This document shows positions 13,186 to 32,020 of a stretch of 64,000 bases of DNA, one piece after another. The stretch spans positions 18,684,001 to 18,748,000 of the forward strand of contig NC_059347.1 of assembly GCF_019703515.2 (NCBI RefSeq). Direction: 5' to 3'. Position 1 is the stretch's first letter, and each line of letters opens with the position of its first letter. The stretch comes from Myxocyprinus asiaticus (Eukaryota; Chordata; Actinopteri; Cypriniformes; Catostomidae). Both the position numbers and the translations under genes were made by a program. The notes beneath the pieces are model-generated. The model saw only the letters and a list, made by a program, of their open reading frames with translations, was not told where the DNA came from and ran no database searches.

Positions 13186-14337
13186 GGTGCTGTTAGAGAA
13201 GAAAAACAACTACTGTAAACACAATAGCCATTTTTGTATAATCCTTTGTTCCATAGTTTACCCAAACAGTGTCTGATGTTGAGAATTAGGGCAACATAGA
13301 GGAAGTGGGGGAAATCTATAATTCTGACGCTACAATACTCAGGAGGAACAACTGCAGTTCCTGTGACTAGAACACTCTCTCTACATCTCAAAATGGTTTC
13401 TAATGCTTCTGCAATCACACGCTAGGCAGGTAGGTATTAAGTCTCATTATGTCCCTAAACAAACATCTACTCCTCCAATGCAAAAAGGATGAGACAGTCA
13501 GGGCGTGTCTTTCTTTCACTTACTGAAGAAGAGTGAAGCAATGGCACAAAAACACCCACAATTTACCTTACCTGTTCTTAATTGTTTGTCTGTGTACAAC
13601 ATGATGTGTTTCAAATGTGGACAGTAAAAATGGGCAAAATGCAACCCTGCTGCCATGATATCCTATTGCATTATTATTGGTTAATGTAACTGTAACATGA
13701 TCATCTAAACTTGACAAATTATATCCATTGTTTCACCATGCTCTTATTTATGGTCAGTAATTTACTGTCGATATCGCACATCATGTGGTAAATGATCACT
13801 GAATGTATGTTAAATGTCTGCAGTATTGTTTCTTGAGGGAACCATATTCTGCTTTTCAATGCAATGCAATTGATCTGAAAGGAGTGTGAATAAAACTGAC
13901 TGACTTTAATAATCTACAATATTTACAGAGCTAAGTAAATGTAACCTTACGCATTTAAAATATACCATGCCATTATCGTATAGCAGATCATTTCAGTTTC
14001 TCTTAAAACAAACAAAAACATGCACTGACAATTTACAAAATAAATAAAAGAAAAACAAAGTCAGCTGAATAATAATAATAATAATAATAATCAATAATAA
14101 TAATTAAAAAAAAGACAAATCGTTTTATATTTCTACCATGAATTAATTATGGGCTAATTATGTTTGCTTAGAGAATGATGCTGTGAGACCAGTCAATAAT
14201 TAAAAGCTGCATCAGATGCACTGAATGACGCCTAATCAGCAGGAAACGAATTCATGTTTCTCTAAAAAACAAAACAAAACAAAAAAACGTATCAATTAGA
14301 ATGCATTCGCTACTTAATTTAAAGAAATACAAATTAC
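13186..14337 (-). other. gelsolin intron 1 (inferred)
   Basis: This stretch separates the first coding exon (acceptor CTAACAG just before CACCATGG) from a candidate 5' UTR exon. It holds an (AAT)n run near 14070-14104 and otherwise AT-rich DNA. I recognise no further exon. Confidence 0.45.
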
Positions 14338-14460
14338 CTGTTGGGGAAGTCCTCGTTTTAAGATATTATTAGCAGTAGTAGATGAGTCTGGGACGACAGC
14401 TTTCAGGTTATGTTTGAGCACTGAACTTCCGCAGGTAGGCTGCTGATAGTAGCGACGCCC
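14338..14460 (-). promoter_or_regulatory. gsn: candidate gelsolin 5' UTR exon and promoter-proximal DNA
   Basis: A good donor on the minus strand (CCAACAG followed by GTAATTTG) lies at 14338/14337, about 1.1 kb before the start-codon exon. That exon itself starts with a splice acceptor three bases before its ATG, so a non-coding first exon must exist upstream. The outer limit is a guess. The flanking DNA to about 14520 is less AT-rich than its surroundings, as expected near a promoter, but I see no clear TATA box. Confidence 0.45.
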
Positions 14461-14947
14461 TTTCCACAGGTGTGTCACATTTGCGTATTAAACCCCTCCT
14501 TGAGCTCAACCAGGCGTTTGTTCTTCTTCTTCCGGCAAAATTAAAACGCATAGAGTTTTCCATTTATTATACTATAAAACGACACTATTAATACTGCTAA
14601 ATATTTAAAGTCAAATTGTGGCAGTTTTCAGCATTTACGTATGATTGTTTGCGCGTCTCTGTTGCCAAAGATTATTTGCATTTACAGTGACAATATCTGT
14701 CAATGAAAACGTATGTGCGTTATTCTATCGGTTTATAACAATATTTAGTCCTAATGTTAGAATAAAAATACATGTATAAGCCTACTAATGTAATAATAAT
14801 AATACAAATGTATATTTAATGTAGCTACATAAAATAAAAAAGTAGAAATGTCTGTTTAATAGCAATGACGACAGTGATAACGTGTGTGTTCGTTGATTGT
14901 GTGCTCTTGGTAAAGCAGAGATGGATATGCATTTGGTCCAGTAGATG

Positions 14948-15422
14948 TGCTGTTGATACAGTAGAGGGCATTGTCAAGAAACAGGGCTCTTTAAAAGTGT
15001 AGAACCGTGTGTGTGTGTGTGTGTTGTGTAGTGTGTGTGTGTGTGTGTGTGTGTGGTGTAGTGTGTTTGTGGTGTACTGTAGTGAAGTGTGTGTGGAATA
15101 GTGTAATGTAGTGTGTGTGTGTGTAGTGTGCTGTTGATACAGTAGAGGGCATTGTCAGGAAACAGGGCTCTTTAAAAGTGTAGAACCGTGTGTGTGTGTG
15201 TGTTGTGTAGTGTGTGTGTGTGTGTGTGTGTGTGTGGTGTAGTGTGTTTGTGGTGTGTTGTAGTGTAGTGTGTGTGTGTGTGTGGTGTACTGTAGTGAAG
15301 TGTGTGTGGAATAGTGTAATGTAGTGTGTGTGTGTGTAGTGTGCTGTTGATACAGTAGAGGGCATTGTCAAGAAACAGGGCTCTTTAAAAGTGTAGAACC
15401 GTGTGTGTGTGTGTGTGTTGTG

Positions 15423-15453
<31 letters not shown>

Positions 15454-15616
15454 GTGTAGTGTGTTTGTGGTGTGTTGTAGTGTAGTGTGTGTGTGTGTGT
15501 GGTGTACTGTAGTGAAGTGTGTGTGGAATAGTGTAATGTAGTGTGTGTGTGTGTAGTGTGCTGTTGATACAATAGAGGGCATTGTCAGGAAACAGGGCTT
15601 CTTTAAAAGTGTAGAA

Positions 15617-15664
<48 letters not shown>

Positions 15665-16176
15665 TGTTGTGTTGTGTGTGTGTGGTGTAGTGCGTGTGTG
15701 GTGTGTTGTAGTGTAGTGTGTGTCTGTGTGTGTGTGGTGTGGTGTACTGTAGTGTAGTGTGTGTGTGTGTGTGTGGTGTACTGTAGTGAAGTGTGTGGAA
15801 TAGTGTAATGTAGTGTGTGTGTGTGTGTGTTTGTAGTGTTGTGTAATGTGTTTTTGTGTGTGTAGTGTAGTGTGTGTGTGTGGTGTAGTGTAGTGTGTGT
15901 GTGTGTGGTGTGCTGTAGTGTAGTTTGTTTGTGTGTAGTGTACTGTAGTGTAGTGTAGTGTGTGTGTGTGTGTGTGGTGTAGTGTAGTGTGTAGCGTTTT
16001 GTGTGTGTAGTGTGTGTGTGTGTGTGTGTGTCTGTGTGTGGTATACTGTTGTGTAGTGTGTGTGAAGTGTAGCGTAGTGTGTAGTGTGTGTGTAATGTAC
16101 TGTAGTGTAGTGTGTGTGTGTGTGAAGTGCAGTGTAGTTTGTGTGTAGTGTACTGTAGTGTAGTGTACTGTAGTGT

Positions 16177-16222
<46 letters not shown>

Positions 16223-16541
16223 TGTAGTGTACTGTAGTGTGTGTGACGGGATGTGTGAGTAGTGTGTGTGTGTAGTGTAGTGTGTGTGAGGGGATGTGTG
16301 TGCGTGTAGTGTGTAGTGTGTATGTAGTGTACTGTAGTGTAGTGTAGAGTGTGTGTGTGGTGTGTTGTAGTGTAGTGTACTATGTGTGTATAGTGTAATG
16401 TAGTGTGTTTTTGTGTGTGTAGTGTAGTGTGTGTGTGGTGTACTGTAGTGTAGTTTGTGTGAAGTGTACTGTAGTGCAGTGTAGTGTGTGCATGTGGTGT
16501 ACTGTAGTGAAGTGTGTGTGTGTGTAGTGTTGTGTAGTGTG

Positions 16542-16573
<32 letters not shown>

Positions 16574-16958
16574 GTATGTTGTAGTGTAGTGTGTGTCTGT
16601 GTGTGTGTGGTGTGCTGTAGTGTAGTGTGTGTCTGTGTGTGTGTGGTGTGCTGTAGTGTAGTGTGTGTGTGTGTGTGTGTGTGGTGTACTGTAGTGTAGT
16701 TTGTTTGTGTGTAGTGTACTGTAGTGAAGTGTGTGGAATAGTGTAATGTGTGTGTGTGTGTGTGTGTGGTGTGCTGTAGTGTAGTGTATATATATACTAA
16801 TAAATACTAATAAAACAAGCTGGAAAAATAGACATTTATTTATTTTAATATCTTATATACTGTATGTATAGCTGGTGCAACCGGCCCCTGTAGTGCAGTG
16901 TGTGTGTGTAGTGTACTGTAGTGTGTATGTGTGTAGTGTACTGTAGTGTAGTGTAGTG

Positions 16959-17019
<61 letters not shown>

Positions 17020-17205
17020 AATAGTGTAATGTAGTGTGTTTGTAGTGTTGTGTATTGTATTTTGTGTGTGTGTTTGTGTGTGTGGTGTAGTGTGTGTCTG
17101 TGTGTGTGTGTGTGCGTGTGTGTTTGTGGTGTACTGTAGTGTAGTTTGTTTGTGTGTAGTGTACTGTAGTGTAGTGTAGTGTGTGTGTGGGTCTGTGGTG
17201 AACTG

Positions 17206-17245
<40 letters not shown>

Positions 17246-17963
17246 AGTGTAGTGTTGTGTGTAGTGTAGTGTTGTTTGTGTAGCGTGTGTGTGTGTGTGT
17301 GTGTAGTGTACTCTAGTGTAGTGTACTGTAATGTAGTGTACTCTAGTGTAGTGTGTGTGTAGTGTACTGTAGTGTAGTGTGTGTGTGTGTGTGTGCTCTA
17401 ATGTAGTGTACTGTAATGTAGTGTACTCTAATGTAGTGTGTGTGTGTGTGTATGTATAGTGTAGTGCAGTGTAGTGTAGTGTAGTGTGTGTGTGTTTGTA
17501 TGTAGTGTAGTGTACTGTGTGTGTGTGTGTAGTGTACTGTAGCATAGTGTGTGTGTGTGTGCGTGTTTGTGTATAGTGTAGTGCAGTGTAGTGTGTGTGT
17601 GTGTGTGTAGTGTAGTGTGTGTGTGTGTGTGTGTGTGTATAGTGTAGTGCAGTGCAGTGTAGTGTGTGTGTGTGTGTATAGTGTAGTGCAGTGTAGTGTA
17701 GTGTAGTGTGTGTGTGTGTGTGTGTGTGTGTGTAGTGTACTGTAGTGTAGTGTGTGTGTGTGTGTGTGTAGTGTACTGTAGTGTAGTGTGTGTGTGTGTG
17801 TGTGTGTGTGGTGTGCTGTAGTGTAGTGTGTGTAGTGTAGTGTTGTGTGTGTGTGTGTGTGTGGTGTGCTGTAGTGTAGTTTGTTTGTGTGTAGTGTACT
17901 GTAGTGTGTATGAGTGTAGTGTTGTGTGTGTGTGGTGTCGTGTGTGTGTGGTGTGTTGTAGTG

Positions 17964-17997
<34 letters not shown>

Positions 17998-18111
17998 TGT
18001 ACTGTAGTGAAGTGTGTGTGGAATAGTGTAATGTAGTGTATGTGTGTGTAGTGTGCTGTTGATACAATAGAGGGCATTGTCAGGAAACAGGGCTTCTTTA
18101 AAAGTGTAGAA

Positions 18112-18146
<35 letters not shown>

Positions 18147-18208
18147 TATGTGTAGTGTAGGTGGGTGGTGTACTGTAGTGTGTGTTTGTGTAGTGTACTG
18201 TTGTGTGT

Positions 18209-18251
<43 letters not shown>

Positions 18252-18268
18252 TGTACTGTAGTGTGTGT

Positions 18269-18317
<49 letters not shown>

Positions 18318-19232
18318 TGTAGTGTGTGTGTGGTGTGGTGTACTGTAGTGTAGTGTGTGTGTGTGTGTGGTGTACTGTAGTGAAGTGTGTGGAATAGTGT
18401 AATGTAGTGTGTGTGTGTGTGTGTGTAGTGTTGTGTAGTGTGTTTTTGTGTGTGTAGTGTAGTGAGTGTGTGGTGTAGTGTAATGTGTGTGTGTGGTGTG
18501 CTGTAGTGTAGTTTGTTTGTGTGTAGTGTACTGTAGTGTAGTGTAGTGTAGTGTGTGTGTGTGGTGTAGTGTAGTGTGTAGCGTTTTGTGTGTGTGTAGT
18601 GTAGTGTACTGTGTGTGTGTGTGTGTGTGTGTGTGGTGTACTGTTGTAGTGTGTGTGAAGTGTAGCGTAGTGTGTCGTGTGTGTGTAATGTACTGTAGTG
18701 TAGTGTGTAATGTACTGTAGTGTAGTGTGTGTGTGTGAAGTGCAGTGTAGTTTGTGTGTAGTGTACTGTAGTGTAGTGTACTGTAGTGTGTGTGTTTGTG
18801 TGTGTGTAGTGTAGTGTACTGTAGTGTGTGTGTATCGTAGTGTAGTGTAGTGTGTGTGACGGGATGTGTGTGTAGTGTGTGTGCGTGTAGTGTGTGTGTG
18901 GTGTGTTGTAGTGTAGCGTAGTATGTGTGTATAGTGTAGTGTAGTGTGTTTTTGTGTGTGTAGTGTAGTGTGTGTGTGTGTGGTGTACTGTAGTTTAGTT
19001 TGTGTGAAGTGTACTGTAGTGTAGTGTAGAGTGTGTGAAGTGTAGTGTGTGTGTGGTGTGTTGTAGTGTAGCGTAGTATGTGTGTATAGTGTAGTGTAGT
19101 GTGTGTGTGTGTGTGTGTGTGGTGTGTGTGTGTGTGTGTGGTGTAGTGTAGTGTGTGCATGTGGTGTACTGTAGTGAAGTGTGTGTGTGTGGAATAGTGT
19201 AATGTAGTGTGTGTGTAGTGTTGTGTAGTATG

Positions 19233-19267
<35 letters not shown>

Positions 19268-19500
19268 TGTAGTGTGTGTCTGTGTGTTTGTGGTGTGCTG
19301 TAGTGTAGTGTGTGTGTGTGTGTGTGTGTGGGTAGTGTACTGTAGTGTGTGTAGTGTGTGTGTTTGTGTGCGTGTGTGTAGTGTAGTGTTGTGTGTGTGT
19401 GTGTGTGTGTGGTGTGTTGTAGTGTAGTGTGTGGTGTGCTGTAGTGTGTGTGTGTTTGTGTGTGTGTGTAGTGTTGTGTAGTGTGTTTTTGTGTGTAGTG

Positions 19501-19546
<46 letters not shown>

Positions 19547-19912
19547 TGTACTGTAGTGTGTGTTTGTGTAGTGTACTGTAGTGTGTGTGTGTAATGTAGT
19601 GTTGTGTGTGTGGTGTGCTGTAGTGTAGTGTGTATAAATTACTAATAATACTAATAAAACAAGCTGGAAAAATAGACATTTATTTATTTTAATATCTTAT
19701 ATACTGTACGTATAGCTGGTGCAACCAGCCCCTGTAGTGCGGTGTGTGTGTGTAGTGTACTGTAGTGTGTGTTTGTGTGTAGTGTACTGTAGTGGTGTGT
19801 TGTGTGTGTGTGTGTGTGTGGTGTAGTGTAGTGTGTGTGTGTGGAATAGTGTAATGTAGTGTGTGTGTAGTGTTGTGTATTTGTGTGTGTGTGTGTGTGT
19901 GTGGGTGGTGTA

Positions 19913-19956
<44 letters not shown>

Positions 19957-20523
19957 TGTACTGTAGTGTAGTTTGTTTGTGTGTAGTGTACTGTAGTGTA
20001 GTGTAGTGTGTGTGTGTGTGGGTGGGTGGTGAACTGTTGTGTGTGTGTGTGTTTAGTGTAGTGTTGTGTGTAGTGTAGTGTTGTTTGTGTAGTGTGTGTG
20101 TGTGTGTGTGTGTGTAGTGTACTCTAGTGTAGTGTACTGTAATGTAGTGTACTCTAGTGTAGTGTGTGTAGTGTACTGTAGTGTAGTGTGTGGTGTACTG
20201 TAATGTAGTGTACTCTAGTGTAGTGTGTGTGTGTGTGTATGTGTGCGTGTATAGTGTAGTGTAGTGTGTGTGTGTGTGTATGTAGTGTAGTGTACTGTAT
20301 GTGTGTGTGTGTGTGTGTGGTGTACTGTAGTGTAGTGTGTGTGTGTGTGTGTGTGTAGTGTAGTGTACTGTAGTGTGTGTGTGTGTGTGTATAGTGTAGT
20401 GCAGTGTAGTGCAGTGTGTGTGTGTGTGTATAGTGTAGTGCAGTTCAGTGTAGTGTGTGTGTGTGTGTAGTGTACTGTAGTGTAGTGTGTGTGTGTGTGT
20501 GTATAGTGTAGTGCAGTGTAGTG

Positions 20524-20557
<34 letters not shown>

Positions 20558-20684
20558 TGTACTGTACTGTAGTGTGTGTGTGTGTGTGTATAGTGTAGTG
20601 CAGTGTAGTGTAGTGTGTGTGTGTGTGTATAGTGTAGTGCCGTGTAGTGTAGTGTAGTGTGTGTGTGTGTGTGTATGTAGTGTA

Positions 20685-20722
<38 letters not shown>

Positions 20723-20727
20723 GTGTA

Positions 20728-20767
<40 letters not shown>

Positions 20768-20941
20768 GTGTAGTGCAGTTCAGTGTAGTGTGTGTGTGTG
20801 TAGTGTACTGTAGTGTAGTGTGTGTGTGTGTGTGTGTGTATAGTGTAGTGCAGTGTAGTGTAGTGTAGTGTGTGGTGTGCTGTAGTGTGTGTGTGTTTGT
20901 GTGTGTGTGTAGTGTTGTGTAGTGTGTTTTTGTGTGTAGTG

Positions 20942-20979
<38 letters not shown>

Positions 20980-21246
20980 TGTACTGTAGTGTGTGTTTGT
21001 GTAGTGTACTGTAGTGTGTGTGTGTGTAATGTAGTGTTGTGTGTGTGGTGTGCTGTAGTGTAGTGTGTATAAATTACTAATAAATACTAATAAAACAAGC
21101 TGGAAAAATAGACATTTATTTATTTTAATATCTTATATACTGTACGTATAGCTGGTGCAACCGGCCCCTGTAGTGCGGTGTGTGTGTGTAGTGTACTGTA
21201 GTGGTGTGTTGTGTGTGTGTGTGTGTGTGTGGAATAGTGTAATGTA

Positions 21247-21280
<34 letters not shown>

Positions 21281-21288
21281 TGTAGTGT

Positions 21289-21329
<41 letters not shown>

Positions 21330-21656
21330 TGGTGTACTGTAGTGTAGTTTGTTTGTGTGTAGTGTACTGTAGTGTAGTGTAGTGTGGGTGTGTGGGTGGG
21401 TGGTGAACTGTTGTGTGTGTGTTTAGTGTAGTGTTGTGTGTAGTGTAGTGTTGTTTGTGTAGTGTGTGTGTGTGTGTGTAGTGTACTCTAGTGTGGTGTA
21501 CTGTAATGTAGTGTACTCTATGTAGTGTGTATAGTGTAGTGCGGTGCAGTGTAGTGTAGTGTGTGTGTGTCTGTGTATATTGTAGTGCAGTGTAATGTAG
21601 TGTGTATGTGTGTGTGTAGTGTACTGTAGTGTGTGTGTATAGTGTAGTGCCGTGTA

Positions 21657-21687
<31 letters not shown>

Positions 21688-22620
21688 ATAGTGTAGTGCA
21701 GTTCAGTGTAGTGTGTGTGTGTGTGTGTATAGTGTACTGTAGTGTAGTGTGTGTGTGTGTGTGTATAGTGTAGTGTAGTGTAGTGTAGTGTAGTGTACTG
21801 TGTGTGTGTGTGTGTGTGTATAGTGTAGTGCAGTGTAGTGTACTGTAGTGTGTGTGTGTGTGTGTGTGTAGTGCAGTGTAGTGTAGTGTGTATGTGTGTG
21901 TGTATTTTGTAGTGCAGTGTGTGTGTGTGAGTGTAGTGTAGTGTGTGTATGTGTGTATAGTGTAGTGCAGTGTAATGTAGTGTGTGTGTGTGTGTGTGTA
22001 TAGTGTAGTGCGGTGCAGTGTAGTGTAGTGTGTGTGTGTCTGTGTATAGTGTAGTGCAGTGTAGTGTAGTGTAGTGTAGTGTGTGTGTGTGTATAGTGTA
22101 GTACAGTGTAGTGCAGTGTAGTGTAGTGTGTGTGTGTGTGTATAGTGTAGTGCAGTGTAGTGCAGTGTAAGGTAGTGTGTGTGTGTGTGTGTGTATAGTG
22201 TAGTACAGTGTAGTGCAGTGTAGTGTGTGTATAGTGTAGTACAGTGTGGTGTAGTGTGTGTGTGTATAGTGTAGTGTGTGTGTGTATAGTGTAGTGCAGT
22301 GTAGTGTAGTGTGTGTGTATAGTGCAGTGTAGTGTGTGTGTATAGTGTAGTACAGTGTAGTGCAGTGTGTGTGTGTGTGTATAGTGTAGTACAGTGTAGT
22401 GCAGTGTGTGTGTGTGTATAGTGTAGTGCAGTGTAGTGTAGTGTGTGTGTGTGTATAGTGTAGTACAGTGTAGTGCAGTGTGTGTGTGTGTGTGTTTGTG
22501 TGTGTATAGTGTAGTACAGTGTAGTGTAGTGTGTGTGTGTGTGTGTGTGTATAGTGTAGTGCAGTGTAGTGTAGTGTAGTGTGTGTGTGTATATATAGTG
22601 TAGTGCAGTGTAGTGTGTGT
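14948..22620. repeat. 7.6-kb GT-rich array with higher-order units
   Basis: Almost every base is (GT)n broken by short words such as TAGTGTAGTG and TACTGTAGTG. Embedded non-GT units recur in the same orientation: a 60-bp unit (copies at about 14948, 15129, 15341, 15559 and 18053) and a 105-bp AT-rich unit (about 16792, 19631 and 21069). The array fills the space between the divergent gelsolin and rab14 5' ends. Long open frames on the minus strand (up to 778 codons of His-Thr repeats) are by-products of the ACAC composition. Confidence 0.95.
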
Positions 22621-22659
22621 GCTATTGCTTCAGTGGAGGTCACTGCTTTCACTGTTTTC

Positions 22660-22755
22660 ATTCACAGCGCTCTTAGAGGAAGAAAGCGGCCGGACGTCTC
22701 ACACACATCGAGAACCAACCCAAACCTGCAAAAACCACTTGAGCTTTTAATTTAG
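22660..22755 (+). promoter_or_regulatory. rab14: candidate rab14 5' UTR exon
   Basis: Immediately right of the GT array the sequence becomes normal-complexity and contains GCGGCCGGACG, then a plausible donor (TTTAG followed by GTAAAGG) at 22755/22756. The coding exon starts after an acceptor at 23406 and only nine bases before its ATG, so a separate upstream UTR exon is expected. The transcription start was not defined. Confidence 0.45.
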
Positions 22756-23415
22756 GTAAAGGCTACACACATCACAGCAGAATATTCACCACTCTGCTCT
22801 CATACACGTTCGATACTAACGAATGTCACGGTTTTGAACGCTTTCCGGGGCTCATTTTGAGAGTAGCTGTTAGCTTTAGCATCTCTTGGTTTGGTTCAAC
22901 CCGAGGTCAGCTAACGCTAACTAGCCTACTCAATGCTCAACATTTACACATTTTTCCGCTGAAAAGTGACACGGAAACGCCAGTACTGCTGAGCTAAGCG
23001 TTAAAACATTAATTTGGTGTGAAGGTAATTTGGTGTGGTGTTTGATATCGCTGTATAACCCTTGATATGAGTGTGTGATTATATGATTAGTTAGTCATGG
23101 CTCTGGCTGATTGTTGTGCTGCAGTCAGTGTTCCTGCAGCTTTAGCTCAGTGTCATGTTACTCTTCCTATATTCCTTTCAGTTTACATTGCTATCGTGTT
23201 TGCGGGCAAATTGTACATTATTATAATTCCTAAACTGATCCCTTTGTCTTGATCTCAGTTGTTGAGGAAAAGGAAAATGTGTCTTTGTAGACAGTAGTAG
23301 GCAGTCAGCTGATAGGTGTCAGTTGGTTGGATATGTTGATTTTCTTATTAATGATTAAGAATTATTGTTATGCTTTTTAGTTAATGTGTCTTTTTATGCA
23401 TTTCAGAGGAACAAA

Positions 23416-29690
<6,275 letters not shown>

Positions 29691-31545
29691 CATTGTTTTG
29701 TTTAAAAAAATCTAAAACTGAAATATTGGATTCTGTTTTAAATTAGATTTTTTGCAGTTTCACATCAAATCACCAAATATTTATCCCTGTTTGTTCCTAT
29801 TCAGGAAATAGTATACATGTACTATACAACATTACTATTGTTTTGAAAGAAATTCAATGGAAGGTCCATTGTAAAAATCAGATATTACTTAGGTTGATTC
29901 TGGCACAGTTATTTTAACTTAGTAATTGTTATAGTAATGTATTGAAAAGGACAGGACATATTTTAAGTCCTGGAGAATGTTTTTGCACTTTGCAGTTTTG
30001 ATTTGGCTTTCTGAGGACCTGGAGCTTGTGTGGTATTACTGAGGTCTTAAAGGGATAGTTCACCAAAAAAGGAAAATTCTCATCATTTACTCACCCTCGT
30101 GTTGTCCCAGATGTGCATGACTTTCTTCTGCAGAACATAAATTAAGATTTTTAGAAGAGTATCTCCGGTCTGTTGCTTCCACAAAATGCAAGTCAAAACG
30201 GTCCAAAAAGCACATAAAGGCATCATAAAAGTAATCCATATGACTTAAGTCCTTTTTTTTACTATTAAACATATCGCTTCAGAAAAAAATGGATTGAACC
30301 ACTGGAGTCTTATGAATTACTTCTGTATGGCTTTATTAGCTTTTTTTGAGCTTCAAAGTTCTGGCCACCATTCACTTGCATTGTATGGACCAAAAAAGCT
30401 GAAATATTCTTCTAAAAATCTTCATTTGTGTTCTGCAGAAAAAGAAAGACACATCTGGGATGGAATGAGGGTGAGGAAATTATGAGAGAATATTCATTTT
30501 TGGGTGAACTATCCCTTTAAGTCAGTCCTACTACAGGGTTTAAGATCCCTTTTGGTCTGTTCTTAAGCATCCATAAATATTTCAAAATCAAGTTTCTATC
30601 AATTCAGTGATAGTTTAAGAAACAGACCTGTTCAGGGACCATGTACCAAACATCCAGGCCCTGCAAACCCTCATCATATCGAGATATTCATGTTTTACAT
30701 TGATAATTTCAGTTGCCTTATGATTTGATTTTGTTCACTCTGATGTGCTGCTCATTTTATTCTTACTCCTTGTAGCTTTTATCAAACAAAGGAATTCTAG
30801 CAATTCACTTGTAATAAATTGCAATAGAGAAATTTGCCTTTTTTTGAACACCTTGAAAGCATTCCATTAAATATATTTCCAAACACTGATCATAATATGC
30901 TCTGTGCTGGGTTTCTTTATAGGTTTAAACATTACGCATGACAAGACTGCTTTTAATAGGCATCATGTTATTTGCCCAGTGTAATTTAAGAATATGTAAT
31001 GCAAACCCAACCACAGCATGACGAACATGATTGTGGGAAAACTCTGCCCAGATCCATTTAATAGGTCATCAACAAAAACTAAAAATGGGCTGATGTAACA
31101 ACCAGCAATTGTTTCTTTTTCCATAGACGTTCATCTGCAACAAACTGGTTAAAAAAGGCAAAAAAAGCACTCCAAATATTTTTTCTATTACATTTCTGTA
31201 TTATGGTAGATTGTAAACTGAAAATCCATGTTTTAATTTGCTCCTACTGTCTTGCTTTTTTCACATCTATAAACAGCAAAAACTAACCTGATCTTGAACT
31301 CAAGTATGCCTTCTATAAGTGACATTTGTTTGTAATTATGTTAATAAAGATATTACTGTAGACTGTTTTTGTCCACATACAAGCTTGTTTGCACTGTATA
31401 TATGCAATAATGATGTGATAATCTTGGAACATTTTCTTTAAGAAGAAACAGGGACAAGAAAATGACAAAATAATTTTATTGCACTCATTTTAAGTTGTAT
31501 TTGATTTTAGACAAACTGCATATTATAAGAAGTGTTGTAATAAAT
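29691..31545 (+). promoter_or_regulatory. rab14: rab14 3' UTR (inferred)
   Basis: No splice junction or open frame is needed after the stop at 29690. AATAAA motifs lie at 31343-31348 and 31539-31544, giving a 3' UTR of about 1.7-1.9 kb; rab14 mRNAs are known for long 3' UTRs. It contains a palindromic MITE at 30051-30516. The end lies about 480 bases from the cntrl stop codon on the other strand. Confidence 0.6.
30051..30516. mobile_element. MITE family 2 (TTAA foldback) in rab14 3' UTR
   Basis: The ends AGGGATAGTTCACC and GGTGAACTATCCCT are inverted and flanked by TTAA (30047-30050 and 30517-30520). The two arms, each about 200 bases, are imperfect complements. It encodes no protein. If transcribed as part of rab14 mRNA it would fold into a long hairpin. 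Confidence 0.9.
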
Positions 31546-31958
31546 ACTCTTCATATCTTGACTTTGAATACAAGGTCATTTTTGATAGTCATGTTAAAAA
31601 AATATAAATACAAAATCATTCATTTAGCATCTCAGAGCATTATGTACAGTCAATAACATGAGTACTAAACGACTGAAAGCGTAAATGAATGAACTCGCAT
31701 GATGAAACCTGAAACCTTCACTACCCCTGTTGTTTTACATGTAAACATTAAATATTCTCAAAGCAATTGCCTAGTACAAGTATATATATCGAAAAAGGCA
31801 CATCACAGTGTTGGTGTTAAAATAATTAAATTCTAAAAATGTCTACAAATGGCTTTCATCTCTACAGCAACAGAACCTAACTGAGGTAGAGAGTGAACCT
31901 TCACTGTACTTTTACCTCAAGTTTCAGTTTTCTCATTTGTATATGGAAAGTGTACATA

Positions 31959-31964
31959 TTTATT
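31959..31964 (-). promoter_or_regulatory. cntrl: candidate poly(A) signal for cntrl
   Basis: AATAAA on the minus strand lies 57 bases past the cntrl stop codon (32021). A second minus-strand AATAAA occurs near 31475, which would make the cntrl and rab14 3' ends overlap by tens of bases. Confidence 0.5.
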
Positions 31965-32020
31965 GGTTCAAAGAAAGCTGAAACTTATCTAGGCTCTGTT
32001 AGGGGCCGGCACAGGTCTGT

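Noticed and set aside
14948..15620. CRISPR-like array, because a unit recurs at about 200-bp spacing.
   Set aside because: Spacers are GT microsatellite, units are irregularly spaced, the genome is a vertebrate and there are no cas genes.
14991..22661. Very long minus-strand open frames (up to 778 codons) of His-Thr-Tyr repeats.
   Set aside because: They are what any ACAC-rich strand gives in a frame lacking stops; no start context, splice sites or domain.
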